Shown: positions 20,231 to 30,488, numbered from the stretch's first letter. The stretch: 64,000 nucleotides of DNA from Perspicuibacillus lycopersici (GCF_025660475.1 NZ_JAOUSF010000001.1:248001-312000), one strand, 5' to 3'. Numbers and translations: made by a program. The notes: a model not told the origin generated them from the letters alone.

Positions 20231-21517
20231 TTATTCAAAGAAAGTGCCAAGGAATTTCTTCATTTTCGTTGTTAATTTTTCTTCTGGTTGTTGTTGTTTG
20301 ACTACTTTTGCCTTTGACGTTGGTTTCACCGTTCTTTGTTCTTTATGTTCCATTGGTGCCACAGCTGATTCCGTCGTTCTTCCTTGCAATCTAGCATTTT
20401 TATTGGAATATTTAATCATCCCAACAGCAGTAGTATATTGTGGGTCTCTTACTCCAATATAATCTGGAATTGCAATACGTACACGATTTTGGAAAATTAC
20501 TTGCGCCAATTCTAGTAATCCTTGCATATTTGCTATTCCACCAGTTAGTACATAACCACCTGGAAGGTCTGTTGCACCCATTTTTCGCAACTCGGATTGT
20601 ACGAATTCAAATATTTCTACAAGTCTTGCTTCAATAATCTCGGCAATATCTAATTGATTATATTGTTGTTTTTGATTACTCCCAATGACAGAAAGGGAAA
20701 ATACTTCATCCTCTGATGCCAGGTCAAAAAAGGCATGTCCATGTTTTACTTTGACCAGTTCTGCATCTTCTGTCGCTGTTCGTAGTACAATCGACAAATC
20801 TTTAGTTATATTATCTCCACCTACTGGTAAAACAGAAGTCCCTTTAATAAAACCATCCTCGAAATAGGAGATAGTAGTTGAACCTGCACCTAAGTCAATT
20901 AAAGCGGCACCAAGATTTTTTTCATCTTTAGAAAGGGCTATTTCCCCTGCTGCAAGTGGTTGAAGCACGATATCAGTAATTTCTAAACCAGCTTTTTCTA
21001 CACAACGTAAAATATTTAATAATATTGTTCGTGCACCAGTTACAAGAAGTCCTTCCATCTCTAGTCGGACACCTATCATTCCACGTGGATCATTAATTTC
21101 ATCTTGCATATCCACGATGAATTGTTTTTGTACGATATTAATTATTTCTCTTTCAGGTGGAATTGAAATGACTTGTGCAGCATCTATTACTCTTGCTACA
21201 TCCTCATTTGTAATCTCCCTATTATCACCAGAAACTGCTACAACCCCATGACAATCAAGTAAAGAAACCTGGTGGGAAGGAATTCCAACGATTACCTGAC
21301 GGATTTCCATTCCAATCATTCTTTCTGCTTGGTCAATCGCTCGTTTTATCGATTGAACAGTGTTATCTATATCAACAACGGAACCCTTTTTTAACCCTTC
21401 GGATTTCACATTGCCAACTCCGATAATATTTAATGAATCATTGACCATTTCACCAATTATTACTTTCACAGTGGATGTACCGATGTCTAGACTCACATAA
21501 ATGTCATTGCTGTTCAT
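20231..21517 (-). CDS. ftsA: Cell division protein FtsA
   Basis: Actin-like ATPase (428 aa) that anchors FtsZ to the membrane. N-terminal phosphate-binding loop [13 protein letters not shown], the [14 protein letters not shown] motif, GGDNITKDL and PGGYVLTGG are visible. The C-terminus [10 protein letters not shown] is the membrane-targeting amphipathic helix. Start: ATG 21517, which has GGAGGTG about 7 nt upstream; an in-frame GTG at 21526 lies within the ribosome site and is rejected. The 197-bp gap upstream is where ftsAZ promoters are expected, but I could not resolve one. Confidence 0.96.
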   Translation of the reverse strand: MNSNDIYVSLDIGTSTVKVIIGEMVNDSLNIIGVGNVKSEGLKKGSVVDIDNTVQSIKRAIDQAERMIGMEIRQVIVGIPSHQVSLLDCHGVVAVSGDNREITNEDVARVIDAAQVISIPPEREIINIVQKQFIVDMQDEINDPRGMIGVRLEMEGLLVTGARTILLNILRCVEKAGLEITDIVLQPLAAGEIALSKDEKNLGAALIDLGAGSTTISYFEDGFIKGTSVLPVGGDNITKDLSIVLRTATEDAELVKVKHGHAFFDLASEDEVFSLSVIGSNQKQQYNQLDIAEIIEARLVEIFEFVQSELRKMGATDLPGGYVLTGGIANMQGLLELAQVIFQNRVRIAIPDYIGVRDPQYTTAVGMIKYSNKNARLQGRTTESAVAPMEHKEQRTVKPTSKAKVVKQQQPEEKLTTKMKKFLGTFFE

Positions 21518-21714
21518 CTCTGGCACCTCCTTTTATCCTCTAAATTATTCGTTGAACAACAACATTTTTTAATCATTGTCACTTTGCTTACGTAAAATAG
21601 CTATATTTAATAATTTCTATTTGATAAATATATAATAACTTATTTCCTATTTTTAGGAACATAAAACATAGTAATTATATTACATAATTCGATATTTTTC
21701 GCGTTTTTCCTCTT

Positions 21715-22080
21715 TTATTCGTCGATTTTTTTATTTTTTTGAGGGAATGACCACTTATTAAGCAATATCCTTCTAATAACAGCTATATTTTGGAAAAGTC
21801 TTACTCCAAAAGCAAAAACTGCTGCTAAATACAAGTCTACACCAAGATGGTCTCCGAGAAAAGATAAACTTGCTGCTAAAATAATATTAAAAAAGAAACC
21901 AGACACAAAAACCTTTTCATCATATGTATTTTGTAAATTCGCTCGAATTCCACCGATTAATGTATCAAGTGCCGCAAGTACTGCTATCGATAAATAATTT
22001 GCATATTGATCAGGGATTTGGATATCCGTTAACAATCCTAATGTTAATCCTATCAGTAAACCTAATACGGGCAGCCACAT
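21715..22080 (-). CDS. sbp: Small basic membrane protein Sbp (DUF1290)
   Basis: A 121-aa integral membrane protein with about four hydrophobic segments and a basic C-terminal tail (NKWSFPQKNKKIDE). The core ALDTLIGGIRANLQNTYDEKVF and GVRLFQNIAVIRR identifies the Sbp family found just upstream of ftsA in Bacillus. No biochemical role is established. Its ATG lies 2 nt after the ylxX stop, so it is co-translated with the ylxW-ylxX pair. Confidence 0.9.
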   Translation of the reverse strand: MWLPVLGLLIGLTLGLLTDIQIPDQYANYLSIAVLAALDTLIGGIRANLQNTYDEKVFVSGFFFNIILAASLSFLGDHLGVDLYLAAVFAFGVRLFQNIAVIRRILLNKWSFPQKNKKIDE

Positions 22081-22082
22081 AT

Positions 22083-22805
22083 TTATTTGCCCCCTTCTTC
22101 TTTAACGGGCTCCATTTTCTTTACATCTATATCATTTTGATATTTAGGTATCATTAGTTTTTCTTTCGGTTCCGAAATTTCCATACTTAGATTATCAATA
22201 AAAAAATCATCAGGGATGGAGGATATTTGCATACGATTATACAACTTATTCGCTTGATCCTCACTAGATGCAATAACCTTTACTTCAATCGGAAACGTAT
22301 TTAGTGGATAACCATCAATTTTTGTAACACCAGCGACTTCGCGAATAACCGTTGTATTAATGACACGTTGTTCGGCAATAGAAATTGCTGTAGCTCCATA
22401 CATGTTCAATTCATTGATTAATTTCCGTAATATATCGGATGAAACAAATGGTCCAGACTCTCCAGGGATAATGTATTGTGTAATAGGCGTCAATTTGATT
22501 GTAATCCCAGGACCTTCTGTTTCTAGTAGCCCTGCCTCGGCTCGAAGTTCATCTAACGTTTCAAGAAAAACTTGTTCTTTACTGTTATGTCGGTCCGTTT
22601 CGTATTGGGCAATTTTTTCTTCATTTGTTCGGATTTCTTGAAGCAGCTTTGTTTGAAGCTCCTGTGCTTCTGTATAATCCTCACGAATTTCCCATGAATC
22701 TCTCGTATCACGATCATCTGATTGTTTCGTTGAATTGAACTGGACGGCTAACATGATTCCGATCAACATCGTAACAAAGGTAATGCTAATATAGCTTTTT
22801 TTCAT
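22083..22805 (-). CDS. ylxX: DUF881 membrane-anchored protein YlxX
   Basis: DUF881 family protein of 240 aa: one N-terminal membrane anchor (SYISITFVTMLIGIMLAVQF), a coiled coil (about 35-85) and an extracellular domain. The family motifs are LRAEAGLLETEGPGITIKL, DILRKLINELNMYGATAISIAEQRV and IREVAGVTKIDGYPL in its first half. A ribosome site AAGGTGG supports ATG 22805 over GTG 22814. It is paired with the related ylxW, in the divIB-ylxW-ylxX-sbp-ftsA order of B. subtilis. Function is unknown but division-linked by position. Confidence 0.88.
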   Translation of the reverse strand: MKKSYISITFVTMLIGIMLAVQFNSTKQSDDRDTRDSWEIREDYTEAQELQTKLLQEIRTNEEKIAQYETDRHNSKEQVFLETLDELRAEAGLLETEGPGITIKLTPITQYIIPGESGPFVSSDILRKLINELNMYGATAISIAEQRVINTTVIREVAGVTKIDGYPLNTFPIEVKVIASSEDQANKLYNRMQISSIPDDFFIDNLSMEISEPKEKLMIPKYQNDIDVKKMEPVKEEGGK

Positions 22806-22846
22806 GTAACCCACCTTACTTTCTGTCCACTTCCAATTTTGCCTAT

Positions 22847-23563
22847 TTATGTTCCAGTGGAAAGAACCGGATCCATTTCAATGACGTCCTTTTTCTCTAA
22901 TTGAAAAATAATATTATCATTTACTAATTGATCCTTTACTCCTCCTTGAATATTTAATGCCTTTTCTAATGTGTCTTTATTCCCAATAGCAGAAATTACA
23001 AAAGGAGCTGGAAACTGGTTACCATCAACTGAAATTACTGGTCCATTACAAACAATATAGGAGTTTTTTGTTAGTCGTTGGCCATTAATTGCGACAGCCT
23101 CCGCTCCAGATATATACAACTCATTTATTACATTGAACACATGATGCTCATGTACCATGAAATTATTTATGTCACCATTAGCAGGGTCGTATAATCCATC
23201 ATTTAAAGTAACGATGACCCCCTCGCCACTAACCTTTACCTTTCCTAAATGCATTCGAAGCTCCTCTGCCTCGTTTGCCAAATTAGAATAAATTTGTTGT
23301 TCATCTGTAATGCTGTCTTCAATATCAAGAAGCTTTCCTTGTTTTTCAAATAAGTCATTTTGTAATTTCCGGTTGCTTTCCTCTAACTCATTCAATTGAT
23401 TTCTCAATTGAATGCTTCTCTCCCATTCTCTACTATTAAAATTTATTTTTTCTTGGTCACCTTTTGTTAATTCATAGGAAAAAGCAATTAAGTAACCTAA
23501 TACTAAAAATACAAGAGAAAGGACGACATGCCTAGTTTTCACTTTCTTCGTTACCTTCTTCAT
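22847..23563 (-). CDS. ylxW: DUF881 membrane-anchored protein YlxW
   Basis: Second DUF881 protein (238 aa), a paralogue of YlxX. N-terminal anchor VVLSLVFLVLGYLIAFSYEL, a long coiled coil (residues 45-100), then the domain with VKVSGEGVIVTLND, NVINELYISGAEAVAINGQRL and CNGPVISVDGNQF. Its ATG lies within the last codons of divIB (32-bp overlap), which is unusual and implies strong translational coupling. Function is not known. Confidence 0.88.
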   Translation of the reverse strand: MKKVTKKVKTRHVVLSLVFLVLGYLIAFSYELTKGDQEKINFNSREWERSIQLRNQLNELEESNRKLQNDLFEKQGKLLDIEDSITDEQQIYSNLANEAEELRMHLGKVKVSGEGVIVTLNDGLYDPANGDINNFMVHEHHVFNVINELYISGAEAVAINGQRLTKNSYIVCNGPVISVDGNQFPAPFVISAIGNKDTLEKALNIQGGVKDQLVNDNIIFQLEKKDVIEMDPVLSTGT

Positions 23564-24344
23564 TTATTTCCACTTCTTCTCCATCATTTGTCTCGATGCT
23601 TGATTGATAAGATTTAAAAAATAGCCCTACCTCTAAATCAATAATCCCTTTTTTATCTGGATCAATTTGCTTCACTAACGAAGGATAATATTGCATTTTT
23701 TCTGCAAAGGTTCGAAGTGTCGCATGTACTTCAAAACCGTCATTCATAAAAGCAACAATACTATACTGATCGGTTTTCTTCGGTGAGTAAATAATTTCGG
23801 AAATGGCATGCTTCACATCTCCAGGTAGCTTTGACAATTGTTTAGCAGCTAATTCAATTAAATCCTTATCTTTGAAATTCTTTAAAATCGGATTAATTTG
23901 ATTACTCGGTATTGTACGATTTGTTGCCACTACTTTACCGTTTTCTAACAGTAAACTGAATTTATTATCATCAAATAAATATGCGATCGGCTTGTACTCT
24001 TTCAAATGAATTTGCACATGATTGGGGAATGTTAGCTTTACTTCTACATCCGAAACCTCAGGTAGAGTTAATAGTTTTTCCTTAATTGCATCTTTGTGGA
24101 TATTAAATATAACCGTATTATTAGTTATTCCACTCGAATGTATTACTTGCTCTTCCATTAATACTTGATTTCCAGTAATCACAATTTTCCCCACTTTACT
24201 TAATGGAGATTGAAAATAAATGAGGGAAATTATTAGTAGAAAAAATAACAATAAAATAATAGCTAGTCTTCGATTCGCTTTTTTCTTACGATGCTCTTTT
24301 AATTTCGGAATCCTATCCTCAATTGATACTACTTTGCTCGCCAA
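23532..24344 (-). CDS. divIB: Cell division protein DivIB (FtsQ)
   Basis: Bitopic divisome protein (270 aa) that acts with FtsL and DivIC to activate septal peptidoglycan synthesis. A basic cytoplasmic tail (KEHRKKKANRR), one membrane segment (about 27-45) and the extracellular POTRA domain (SKVGKIVITGNQVLMEEQVIHSSGI, about 48-118) precede the beta domain and an acidic C-tail (ETNDGEEVEINEEGNEE). The start is TTG 24344 with GAGGTG upstream. The gene lies directly downstream of murG; murB, usually between them, is missing. Confidence 0.93.
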   Translation of the reverse strand: MASKVVSIEDRIPKLKEHRKKKANRRLAIILLLFFLLIISLIYFQSPLSKVGKIVITGNQVLMEEQVIHSSGITNNTVIFNIHKDAIKEKLLTLPEVSDVEVKLTFPNHVQIHLKEYKPIAYLFDDNKFSLLLENGKVVATNRTIPSNQINPILKNFKDKDLIELAAKQLSKLPGDVKHAISEIIYSPKKTDQYSIVAFMNDGFEVHATLRTFAEKMQYYPSLVKQIDPDKKGIIDLEVGLFFKSYQSSIETNDGEEVEINEEGNEESEN

Positions 24345-24544
24345 TAAAAATACACCTCACCTAAACAAACTGATAAGAGGTTTTCATAAACTAACGATTG
24401 TATTTAATTCTTCCATTCTAATAGTCGGTATTAACGAAAATAGGCGGAATACAACGAAACAATTGTTAATCTTTACTACCTTACATTTGAAATTCATCAA
24501 AATGTGATGCTACCAAAAACCTAAATATCCTATTAATATCCACT

Positions 24545-24555
24545 ATTATAACACA
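24545..24555 (-). promoter_or_regulatory. Candidate extended -10 promoter upstream of divIB
   Basis: Minus strand TGTTATAAT gives an extended -10 element (TGn plus TATAAT, 24550-24545) about 200 bp upstream of the divIB TTG. The -35 region is weak. It lies in the 365-bp interval between murG and divIB that shows no gene; murG has no clear terminator there. Confidence 0.4.
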
Positions 24556-24709
24556 GGTACAGAGCGAAATAACGAGAAACATCATCCTACTTTTTACCTA
24601 TTATTTCTACTAATCTTTACATATCCGTCGATAATTGAGTGGAATTTTCAAACAATGTTTTACAATTTTCACGAAAAACTATGCTAATGTAATTTTTTTT
24701 GGCGATTTA

Positions 24710-25834
24710 CTAGAACTTTTGATAGAGCTTCTTTCTTTTACTTAAATAAATTAGTTCTTTACAAATTCGATACAGCCGATCACTAGCATCTTGAATACCT
24801 AGTTTTTTTGTAGCCTTCTGCATTTTCACTAATTCATCCTTGTTTCCAAGAATTTCATCAAGTTCTTCTAGTAATTTAGACCCAGATAAATCTTTTTCTA
24901 ATATAACGACAGCTGCTCCAGTATTTCGCAAAGATTCGGCATTTTTCTCCTGATGATTATTTGTTACGTACGGGCTAGGAATTAATATACTTGGCAGTCC
25001 GAGAGAGGTAAATTCAGCTAGTGATGTTGCTCCTGCACGTGATACAACTAAATCAACTCCAGAAAGTACTTCTGGCATATTGTGTATAAATGGAACAATA
25101 AACACATTATCCGGATTTCCAGCAGCCTCCACTTCCTCAAGAACCGATTGATAGTGTACCTCACCCGTTACATACAACACCTGGTAGTCTTTCTCACGTA
25201 AACTTGGCAACATATTAATTACCGCTTCGTTTATTGGTCTTGCCCCACGGCTACCGCCAAAAATCAATACCGTTTGTTTTGTTAATGATAATCCAACCGA
25301 TTGTTTTCCTTTTATTCCATCATGACCTAATACTTCTGTTGCACGAGGATTTCCAGTAAATTCTACTTTTTCATTTGGAAAATAGGCAGCTGCATCTGGA
25401 AATGCAGTAGCAACCTTGTCTACATATCTACTTAAAAATTTATTTGTTAATCCCGGAATACTATTTTGTTCATGAATGATTGTAGGAATTTTTAAGGAAT
25501 GCGCAGCATAAACAACAGGACCACAAACATAACCACCCGTTCCAATTACGATATCCGGTTGAAAATCTTCTAAAATTTTTCTACTTTTATTCACACCTGT
25601 AATAAAGCGAATCACTGTTTTTATATTATCAAATGATAATTTACGTTTGAATCCTGTAATATTTATCGTTTCAAATCGAATTCCTGCCTTTGGAACAATA
25701 TTACTTTCTAAGCCTTTTTCTGTTCCAATGTATAATATTTCACTTGTTTCGTCCTGCTCTTGTACCATCCGAACAAATGCTAATGCAGGATAAATATGTC
25801 CTCCGGTACCACCGCCACTAACGACGATTTTCAT
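24710..25834 (-). CDS. murG: UDP-GlcNAc transferase MurG (lipid II synthase)
   Basis: Transfers GlcNAc from UDP-GlcNAc to lipid I on the inner membrane face, making lipid II. The 374-aa protein has the N-terminal GGGTGGH loop (residues 7-13), [20 protein letters not shown], and the donor-site segment [21 protein letters not shown] (split in two helices). ATG 25834 has GGTGGAG upstream. Gaps of 500 bp before it and 365 bp after it isolate it more than in B. subtilis, where spoVE, murG and murB follow closely. Confidence 0.96.
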   Translation of the reverse strand: MKIVVSGGGTGGHIYPALAFVRMVQEQDETSEILYIGTEKGLESNIVPKAGIRFETINITGFKRKLSFDNIKTVIRFITGVNKSRKILEDFQPDIVIGTGGYVCGPVVYAAHSLKIPTIIHEQNSIPGLTNKFLSRYVDKVATAFPDAAAYFPNEKVEFTGNPRATEVLGHDGIKGKQSVGLSLTKQTVLIFGGSRGARPINEAVINMLPSLREKDYQVLYVTGEVHYQSVLEEVEAAGNPDNVFIVPFIHNMPEVLSGVDLVVSRAGATSLAEFTSLGLPSILIPSPYVTNNHQEKNAESLRNTGAAVVILEKDLSGSKLLEELDEILGNKDELVKMQKATKKLGIQDASDRLYRICKELIYLSKRKKLYQKF

Positions 25835-26293
25835 TTTTTCTCCACCTCGATGATAGTTTCATTTTCTTTGTTGCATTGGTAAATTTTACTAATAATTTAC
25901 CCGTTAAACTAGTGTAAAAAGTCTTATATCTAGACTGTTTTCGTATCGAACAGTATGTTTTTGTATTGTTAAGTTTCATGAATACATTACTGCCACTTAT
26001 CTTAAAAAACAAAAACATGCGTATAGAAACAGCCAATCTTCATTAATAGTAACCATCTTACTACAATACTCGATAGATTTTATGAATGTTCACCAATTGT
26101 AATAGACTTTTAAAATAGAGAAATACAATTGTTAAACTATGACAATTTTATATCTTCCACTGCTGTATCTCAATAAAAAATTTAGGTAATATAAAACATC
26201 TTTTAAATTGACCATTCATGATTAAAACAGCAGGAAGTTTTTCGGCAGCCTCGCTGTTGTACAATGAAGATTTCTTATCACATAAATCGTAAC
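25835..26293. other. Intergenic region between spoVE terminator and murG, no gene seen
   Basis: About 460 bp of AT-rich sequence with no ORF having a ribosome site and codon pattern like the neighbours. One minus-strand frame (to 26036) overlaps the murG start and looks random. A promoter for murG must lie here, since the upstream gene ends in a terminator, but I could not pick one reliably. Confidence 0.5.
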
Positions 26294-26322
26294 AAAAAAA
26301 AAGAACTAGTTTGCACTAGCCC
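26294..26322 (-). terminator. Terminator after spoVE
   Basis: Stem GGGCTAGT/ACTAGTTC (8 bp, two G-U pairs) with loop GCAA, followed on the minus strand by T9. It lies 13 bp after the spoVE stop codon. Confidence 0.82.
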
Positions 26323-26334
26323 TTCTACCGCCTA

Positions 26335-27435
26335 CTATATTCGAGAATATCTACTTATATTTAATAATATCCCAACAGCTATTAGCATCAGTGTTAATGA
26401 CGATCCTCCATAGCTAAAGAATGGTAAAGTAATACCTGTTACAGGAATCAACCCTGTTACAACCCCAATATTAATCATTACTTGAATCGCAATCATAGAA
26501 ATAATACCGACGGCTAATAAACTACCGTACAAGTCAGGAGCATTTAGGGCAATCCGAATTCCTCGCCACAATAATAACGCAAATAATAACAGGACTAATG
26601 AGCCCCCGATAAATCCGAGTTCTTCCGCTAAAATAGCAAAAATAAAATCGGTTTGTGGTTCAGGTAAATAAAAGAATTTTTGTCTACTTTGGCCAAGACC
26701 AAGACCAAACAACCCGCCAGGTCCTATAGCGAATAAGGATTGAATAATTTGAAATCCATCGCCTTGTGGGTCTTGCCAAGGATCCATAAAAGCAGTGATC
26801 CTTTTTATTCGGTAAGGTGCGGAGGCAATTAAAGCTACAAAACCCGCTACCCCAAGTAAGCCGAGTCCAACAAAATGCAATATCCTTGCGCCAGAGATAA
26901 AAATCATAATAATACACGTTCCTATCATAACTGTGCCTGTGCCTAAGTCTGGTTGAAGCATAATTAAACCGAACGCTGTAAATACTAAAGTCAGTGTTGG
27001 TAATAGGCCTTTTTTAAACGAAGTTATTTTTTTCTGATTAACCGATAAGTATTTTGCTAAAAAGATAATCATCGCAAGCTTCATAAACTCTGATGGCTGG
27101 ATGGAAAAAGCACCGATCCCGATCCAACTACGTGAGCCGTTTCGAACATTACCAATTCCTGGTATAAGAACAGCTATAAGAAGAACAAAACAAATGATTA
27201 AAATTACTTTTGACCATGTCCGCCATGTCCAATAATCAATATTCATGATAAAAAACATCGCGATTACCCCTACTACCGCAAACAGTAATTGTCTTTTGGC
27301 AAAATAGAAGGAATCCTCAAAATGATAATCAGCCCATATTGCACTTGCACTATATACCATTATTAAGCCTAGCGATAGTAAAGATAAAATAATCATTACG
27401 AGAACAAAGTCCGGAGCGGATTTTTTCATTGGCAA
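26335..27435 (-). CDS. spoVE: SEDS-family peptidoglycan polymerase SpoVE
   Basis: Membrane glycosyltransferase of the FtsW/RodA/SpoVE family (366 aa, about ten membrane segments) that polymerises lipid II for the spore cortex with SpoVD. Strong family blocks are visible: RNGSRSWIGIGAFSIQPSE, QPDLGTGTVM, FFYLPEPQTDFIFAI, GLIPVTGITLPFFSYGGSS (split motif). The N-terminus (KKSAPDFVLVMIILSLLSLGLIMVYSASA core) is closest to SpoVE. TTG 27435 is chosen for GAGGTGA at 7 nt and for the length of 366, equal to B. subtilis SpoVE; ATG 27429 is possible. Vegetative FtsW must be elsewhere. Confidence 0.92.
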   Translation of the reverse strand: MPMKKSAPDFVLVMIILSLLSLGLIMVYSASAIWADYHFEDSFYFAKRQLLFAVVGVIAMFFIMNIDYWTWRTWSKVILIICFVLLIAVLIPGIGNVRNGSRSWIGIGAFSIQPSEFMKLAMIIFLAKYLSVNQKKITSFKKGLLPTLTLVFTAFGLIMLQPDLGTGTVMIGTCIIMIFISGARILHFVGLGLLGVAGFVALIASAPYRIKRITAFMDPWQDPQGDGFQIIQSLFAIGPGGLFGLGLGQSRQKFFYLPEPQTDFIFAILAEELGFIGGSLVLLLFALLLWRGIRIALNAPDLYGSLLAVGIISMIAIQVMINIGVVTGLIPVTGITLPFFSYGGSSLTLMLIAVGILLNISRYSRI

Positions 27436-27514
27436 GCAATTCACCTCATAACATACAAATTTGAGCCTGTCCACTCCAAAATACGCTTGAAACTCAACAA
27501 CAAAAGACAAGCTC

Positions 27515-28867
27515 CTATTCTAGCTTATGCACTGCCTGAATAAAAATGTCTCCTCTAATTTCAAAACTTTTATATTGATCCCAACTAGCACAAGCTGGCG
27601 ATAATAAAATTACATCTCCTTCATTAGAAAGAGAATATGCCAGTGGAACGGCTTCTTCCACATTATCGACTGTCAGAACAGATTCTATCCCCGCCATTTG
27701 ACCTAATTTTTTTAGTTTTTCTTTCGTTTCACCGAATGTAATCAACGCTTTCACATTTTTTAATGCTGGAAGTAACTCATCAAATTCATTTCCACGATCT
27801 AAACCTCCAGCCAACAATATCGTTGGTTTAGAAAATGCTTGTAATGCCACTTTCGTTGCTAAAATATTGGTAGCCTTTGAATCATTATAAATAAGACGTC
27901 CATTCAATTCCTTGACAAATTGTACACGATGCTTGACTCCATGGAAGTTCGTTAATACTCTTTCAATCGCATTATTTCCGACACCAACAATTTTCGCCGC
28001 ACTGATAGCCGCTAAAATATTTTCTAAATTATGCTTGCCAGGCAAGACAACTTTATCATAGGAAATAACCGCTTCTCCTTTAAAATAAATAACTCCATTT
28101 TTAAGACTCGCACCATTTTGTAAATAGTCCTTTGTTGAAAATGGGATGACTTGTGCCGTTGCTTCTTTCGCAATTTCCCTACATTCTTCTTGATCATAAT
28201 TTATGATAAAGTAATCCGATGATTGTTGATTTCTAAAAATATTTTTCTTTGCTTTTACATATTCTTCTCTTGTCCCATGGTAATCAAGATGTGCTTCATA
28301 CAAATTGATAATAATCGCGATTTTCGGACGGAATTTTTGAATCCCCATTAATTGAAAAGAAGATAATTCAATCACGATATTATTATCAGCCGTCGCGTTT
28401 TGCACTACATCCGAAGCAACTGTACCAATATTTCCTGCAATTAATGGCTGCTTGGATCCTTCCTTTAAGATTTCATAAATGAGTGTAGTAGTAGTCGTTT
28501 TCCCATTTGTGCCAGTAATTGCAACAAAATCCGCTTCCGAAATCCGATAGGCAAGTTCTACTTCGGTAATGATTGGTAATTCTCTATTTAATGCATCTTG
28601 AATCAACGGATTCGTATAAGGGATGCCCGGATTTTTCACAATAAGTTCAAATCCTTCATCTAATAGATCTTCTGGATGCCCCCCACAAATCACCTTTATC
28701 CCTTTCTCTAATAAACCTTGGGCTTCAGGATTTTCAGAAAAAGGCTTTTTATCATTTACGGTTACATACGCACCTAATTCATGTAAAAGTAAGGCAGCAC
28801 TTACACCACTTTTTGCTAACCCTAACACTAATATTTTTTTATTATGATAATCATTTATTTTTTTCAA
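27515..28867 (-). CDS. murD: UDP-N-acetylmuramoyl-L-alanine--D-glutamate ligase
   Basis: Cytoplasmic Mur ligase (450 aa) that adds D-Glu to UDP-MurNAc-L-Ala. Three domains are seen: the Rossmann-like N-domain (KILVLGLAKSGVSAA), the ATP domain with the P-loop GTNGKT (119-124) and ELSSFQL, and the C-domain with NDSKATN, LAGGLDRGNEF and LSPACASWD. It starts 1 bp from the mraY end and is followed by spoVE, as in B. subtilis. Confidence 0.97.
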   Translation of the reverse strand: MKKINDYHNKKILVLGLAKSGVSAALLLHELGAYVTVNDKKPFSENPEAQGLLEKGIKVICGGHPEDLLDEGFELIVKNPGIPYTNPLIQDALNRELPIITEVELAYRISEADFVAITGTNGKTTTTTLIYEILKEGSKQPLIAGNIGTVASDVVQNATADNNIVIELSSFQLMGIQKFRPKIAIIINLYEAHLDYHGTREEYVKAKKNIFRNQQSSDYFIINYDQEECREIAKEATAQVIPFSTKDYLQNGASLKNGVIYFKGEAVISYDKVVLPGKHNLENILAAISAAKIVGVGNNAIERVLTNFHGVKHRVQFVKELNGRLIYNDSKATNILATKVALQAFSKPTILLAGGLDRGNEFDELLPALKNVKALITFGETKEKLKKLGQMAGIESVLTVDNVEEAVPLAYSLSNEGDVILLSPACASWDQYKSFEIRGDIFIQAVHKLE

Positions 28868-29842
28868 TTATAACCACACCTCTATGTATATTCCTAAGGC
28901 AGCAAATAATAAGCCAACCGACCAAAAGGTGACAACGACTCTCCATTCTGACCAGCCAACCAGCTCATAATGATGATGCAATGGACTCATTCGAAAAATT
29001 CTTTTCCCCGTAGTCTTAAAGGAAATTACTTGAAGAATAACTGATAATGTTTCAATGACAAACACGCCACCAACAATTACTAATAATAGTTCAAGCTTTG
29101 TTAAAATAGCAACCGTTGCAATAGCCCCACCTAATGCAAGTGATCCAGTATCACCCATGAATACCTTCGCTGGATGGGCATTAAATACTAAAAATCCGAG
29201 AACAGCACCAACAACTGCTACAGAAAAAATGGCAACATCGTATTGCTCCTGATTCCATGCCAAAATGGCATAAGCACCGAAAGCAATTGCAGCAGTTCCC
29301 GAAAGTAATCCATCCAAACCATCTGTTAAATTTACTGCATTGGAAAAACCAACTAACCAAAATAGCACAAACAAGAAATAGAACCAGCCTAATGATATCG
29401 AATAATCAATAATTGGGATTTCTATCGTTGTTGGCAAGCCAGATTTTTGATAGATTAAGTAAAAAATAATCGCAATAATGATTTGCCCAAGTAGCTTTTG
29501 CTTAGAAGTTAGCCCTAAATTACGCTTCATTGCTACCTTAATATAGTCATCTAAAAAGCCTAGTATGCCAAATCCTACCGTCACAAGTAGGAGAAGATAA
29601 ATTTCAACGGATATTTCTGCATATCGCATTGCCATCAACAAGGTAGTAATAATAATGGAAACTAAAATCATAATACCACCCATTGTTGGTGTCCCAGTTT
29701 TCTTTTGGTGTGATTTTGGTCCCTCTTCCCTAATACTTTGTCCAAATTTTAGCTTCCTAAGAAATGGAATAAAAATGGGGGAAAGGAGAACAGTTATTAA
29801 AAATCCAATAAGAATTGTATAAACTACTGCCTGTTCTGACAT
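28868..29842 (-). CDS. mraY: Phospho-N-acetylmuramoyl-pentapeptide transferase
   Basis: Integral membrane enzyme (324 aa, about ten membrane segments) that joins UDP-MurNAc-pentapeptide to undecaprenyl phosphate, giving lipid I. Signature residues: [13 protein letters not shown] with the Asp pair, NLTDGLDGL, and the HHHYE motif ([14 protein letters not shown]). ATG 29842 lies 3 nt after the stop of the MurF-like small gene. Confidence 0.97.
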   Translation of the reverse strand: MSEQAVVYTILIGFLITVLLSPIFIPFLRKLKFGQSIREEGPKSHQKKTGTPTMGGIMILVSIIITTLLMAMRYAEISVEIYLLLLVTVGFGILGFLDDYIKVAMKRNLGLTSKQKLLGQIIIAIIFYLIYQKSGLPTTIEIPIIDYSISLGWFYFLFVLFWLVGFSNAVNLTDGLDGLLSGTAAIAFGAYAILAWNQEQYDVAIFSVAVVGAVLGFLVFNAHPAKVFMGDTGSLALGGAIATVAILTKLELLLVIVGGVFVIETLSVILQVISFKTTGKRIFRMSPLHHHYELVGWSEWRVVVTFWSVGLLFAALGIYIEVWL

Positions 29843-29845
29843 TTC

Positions 29846-30274
29846 TTACTCCCTCCCTTTCCATGCGTCCATTAGAACGATTAATTGTTGCCGATTATCT
29901 TTTGGGGAATAGATTACTGTCTTTTTAGTATCCCCATACTTTTCATATACTAGAAAATTTGTCGTAATATTTGATTGGTTCATGACAAATTGTTCGATTA
30001 ACTGAAGTGCTGCTGAGTTTATATTGCTAACAAAAAATATCGGAAAATCATTTGGAATATATTTAGGCAATGACTTACTTTTTTCCCAAATTGCCGCAAT
30101 AGCTCCTTGGTAAATAGCTTGTTGCAAATCCTCTTGACCTTCTAGTGGGATAAAAAGCCCTTTTGGCTGCTCTTCATAAACCCCAAACGACATTGTTTCA
30201 AAGGCTATATTATCATTTTTATATCCTTTTGTATCTGAAAAAAGATGATGAACATCTTTGTATGTAATATTCAT
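29846..30274 (-). CDS. Stand-alone Mur ligase N-terminal-domain protein (MurF-like, no catalytic domain)
   Basis: A 142-aa protein between murE and mraY. Residues 1-100 follow the pattern of the N-terminal UDP-sugar-binding domain of MurE/MurF: ETMSFGVYEEQPKGLFIPLEGQ corresponds to the DSRKVxxGDLFVAL segment, then LQQAIYQGAIAAIWE and FPIFFVSNINSAALQL. There is no GTNGKT P-loop or ligase C-domain. The end (VIYSPKDNRQQLIVLMDAWKG) is its own. It fits tightly into the operon (3 nt to mraY) and has normal codon usage, so it looks functional rather than decayed. Function unknown. Confidence 0.7.
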   Translation of the reverse strand: MNITYKDVHHLFSDTKGYKNDNIAFETMSFGVYEEQPKGLFIPLEGQEDLQQAIYQGAIAAIWEKSKSLPKYIPNDFPIFFVSNINSAALQLIEQFVMNQSNITTNFLVYEKYGDTKKTVIYSPKDNRQQLIVLMDAWKGRE

Positions 30275-30363
30275 TTGTACAACTCCTCTACTTCCAAAAA
30301 CGAGCTTTTATTAAATTATTGATTTTATGTTCTCGAATAAATGATATTTTTTGTAAATCGCCC

Positions 30364-30415
30364 GCAGACTGAATACTCTCCGCTTTTTCGTGAAGTCTAC
30401 CCATATTCAGTCTGC
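30364..30415. repeat. Palindromic intergenic repeat (GCAGACTGAATA type)
   Basis: Perfect 12-bp inverted repeat GCAGACTGAATA/TATTCAGTCTGC around a 28-bp loop with CTCCGCTTT. A related copy is at 47797-47850. It lies between murE and the MurF-like gene and lacks a clear T tract. Confidence 0.75.
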
Positions 30416-30488
30416 ACAAGCATCATATTTTTTTATCTATCGAAACAATAAATTTATTGAATACATTGAAATTAATCAATTTTCCTGC

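Noticed and set aside
25818-26036. 72-aa minus-strand frame upstream of murG
   Set aside because: It overlaps the murG start in another frame and shows no family features.
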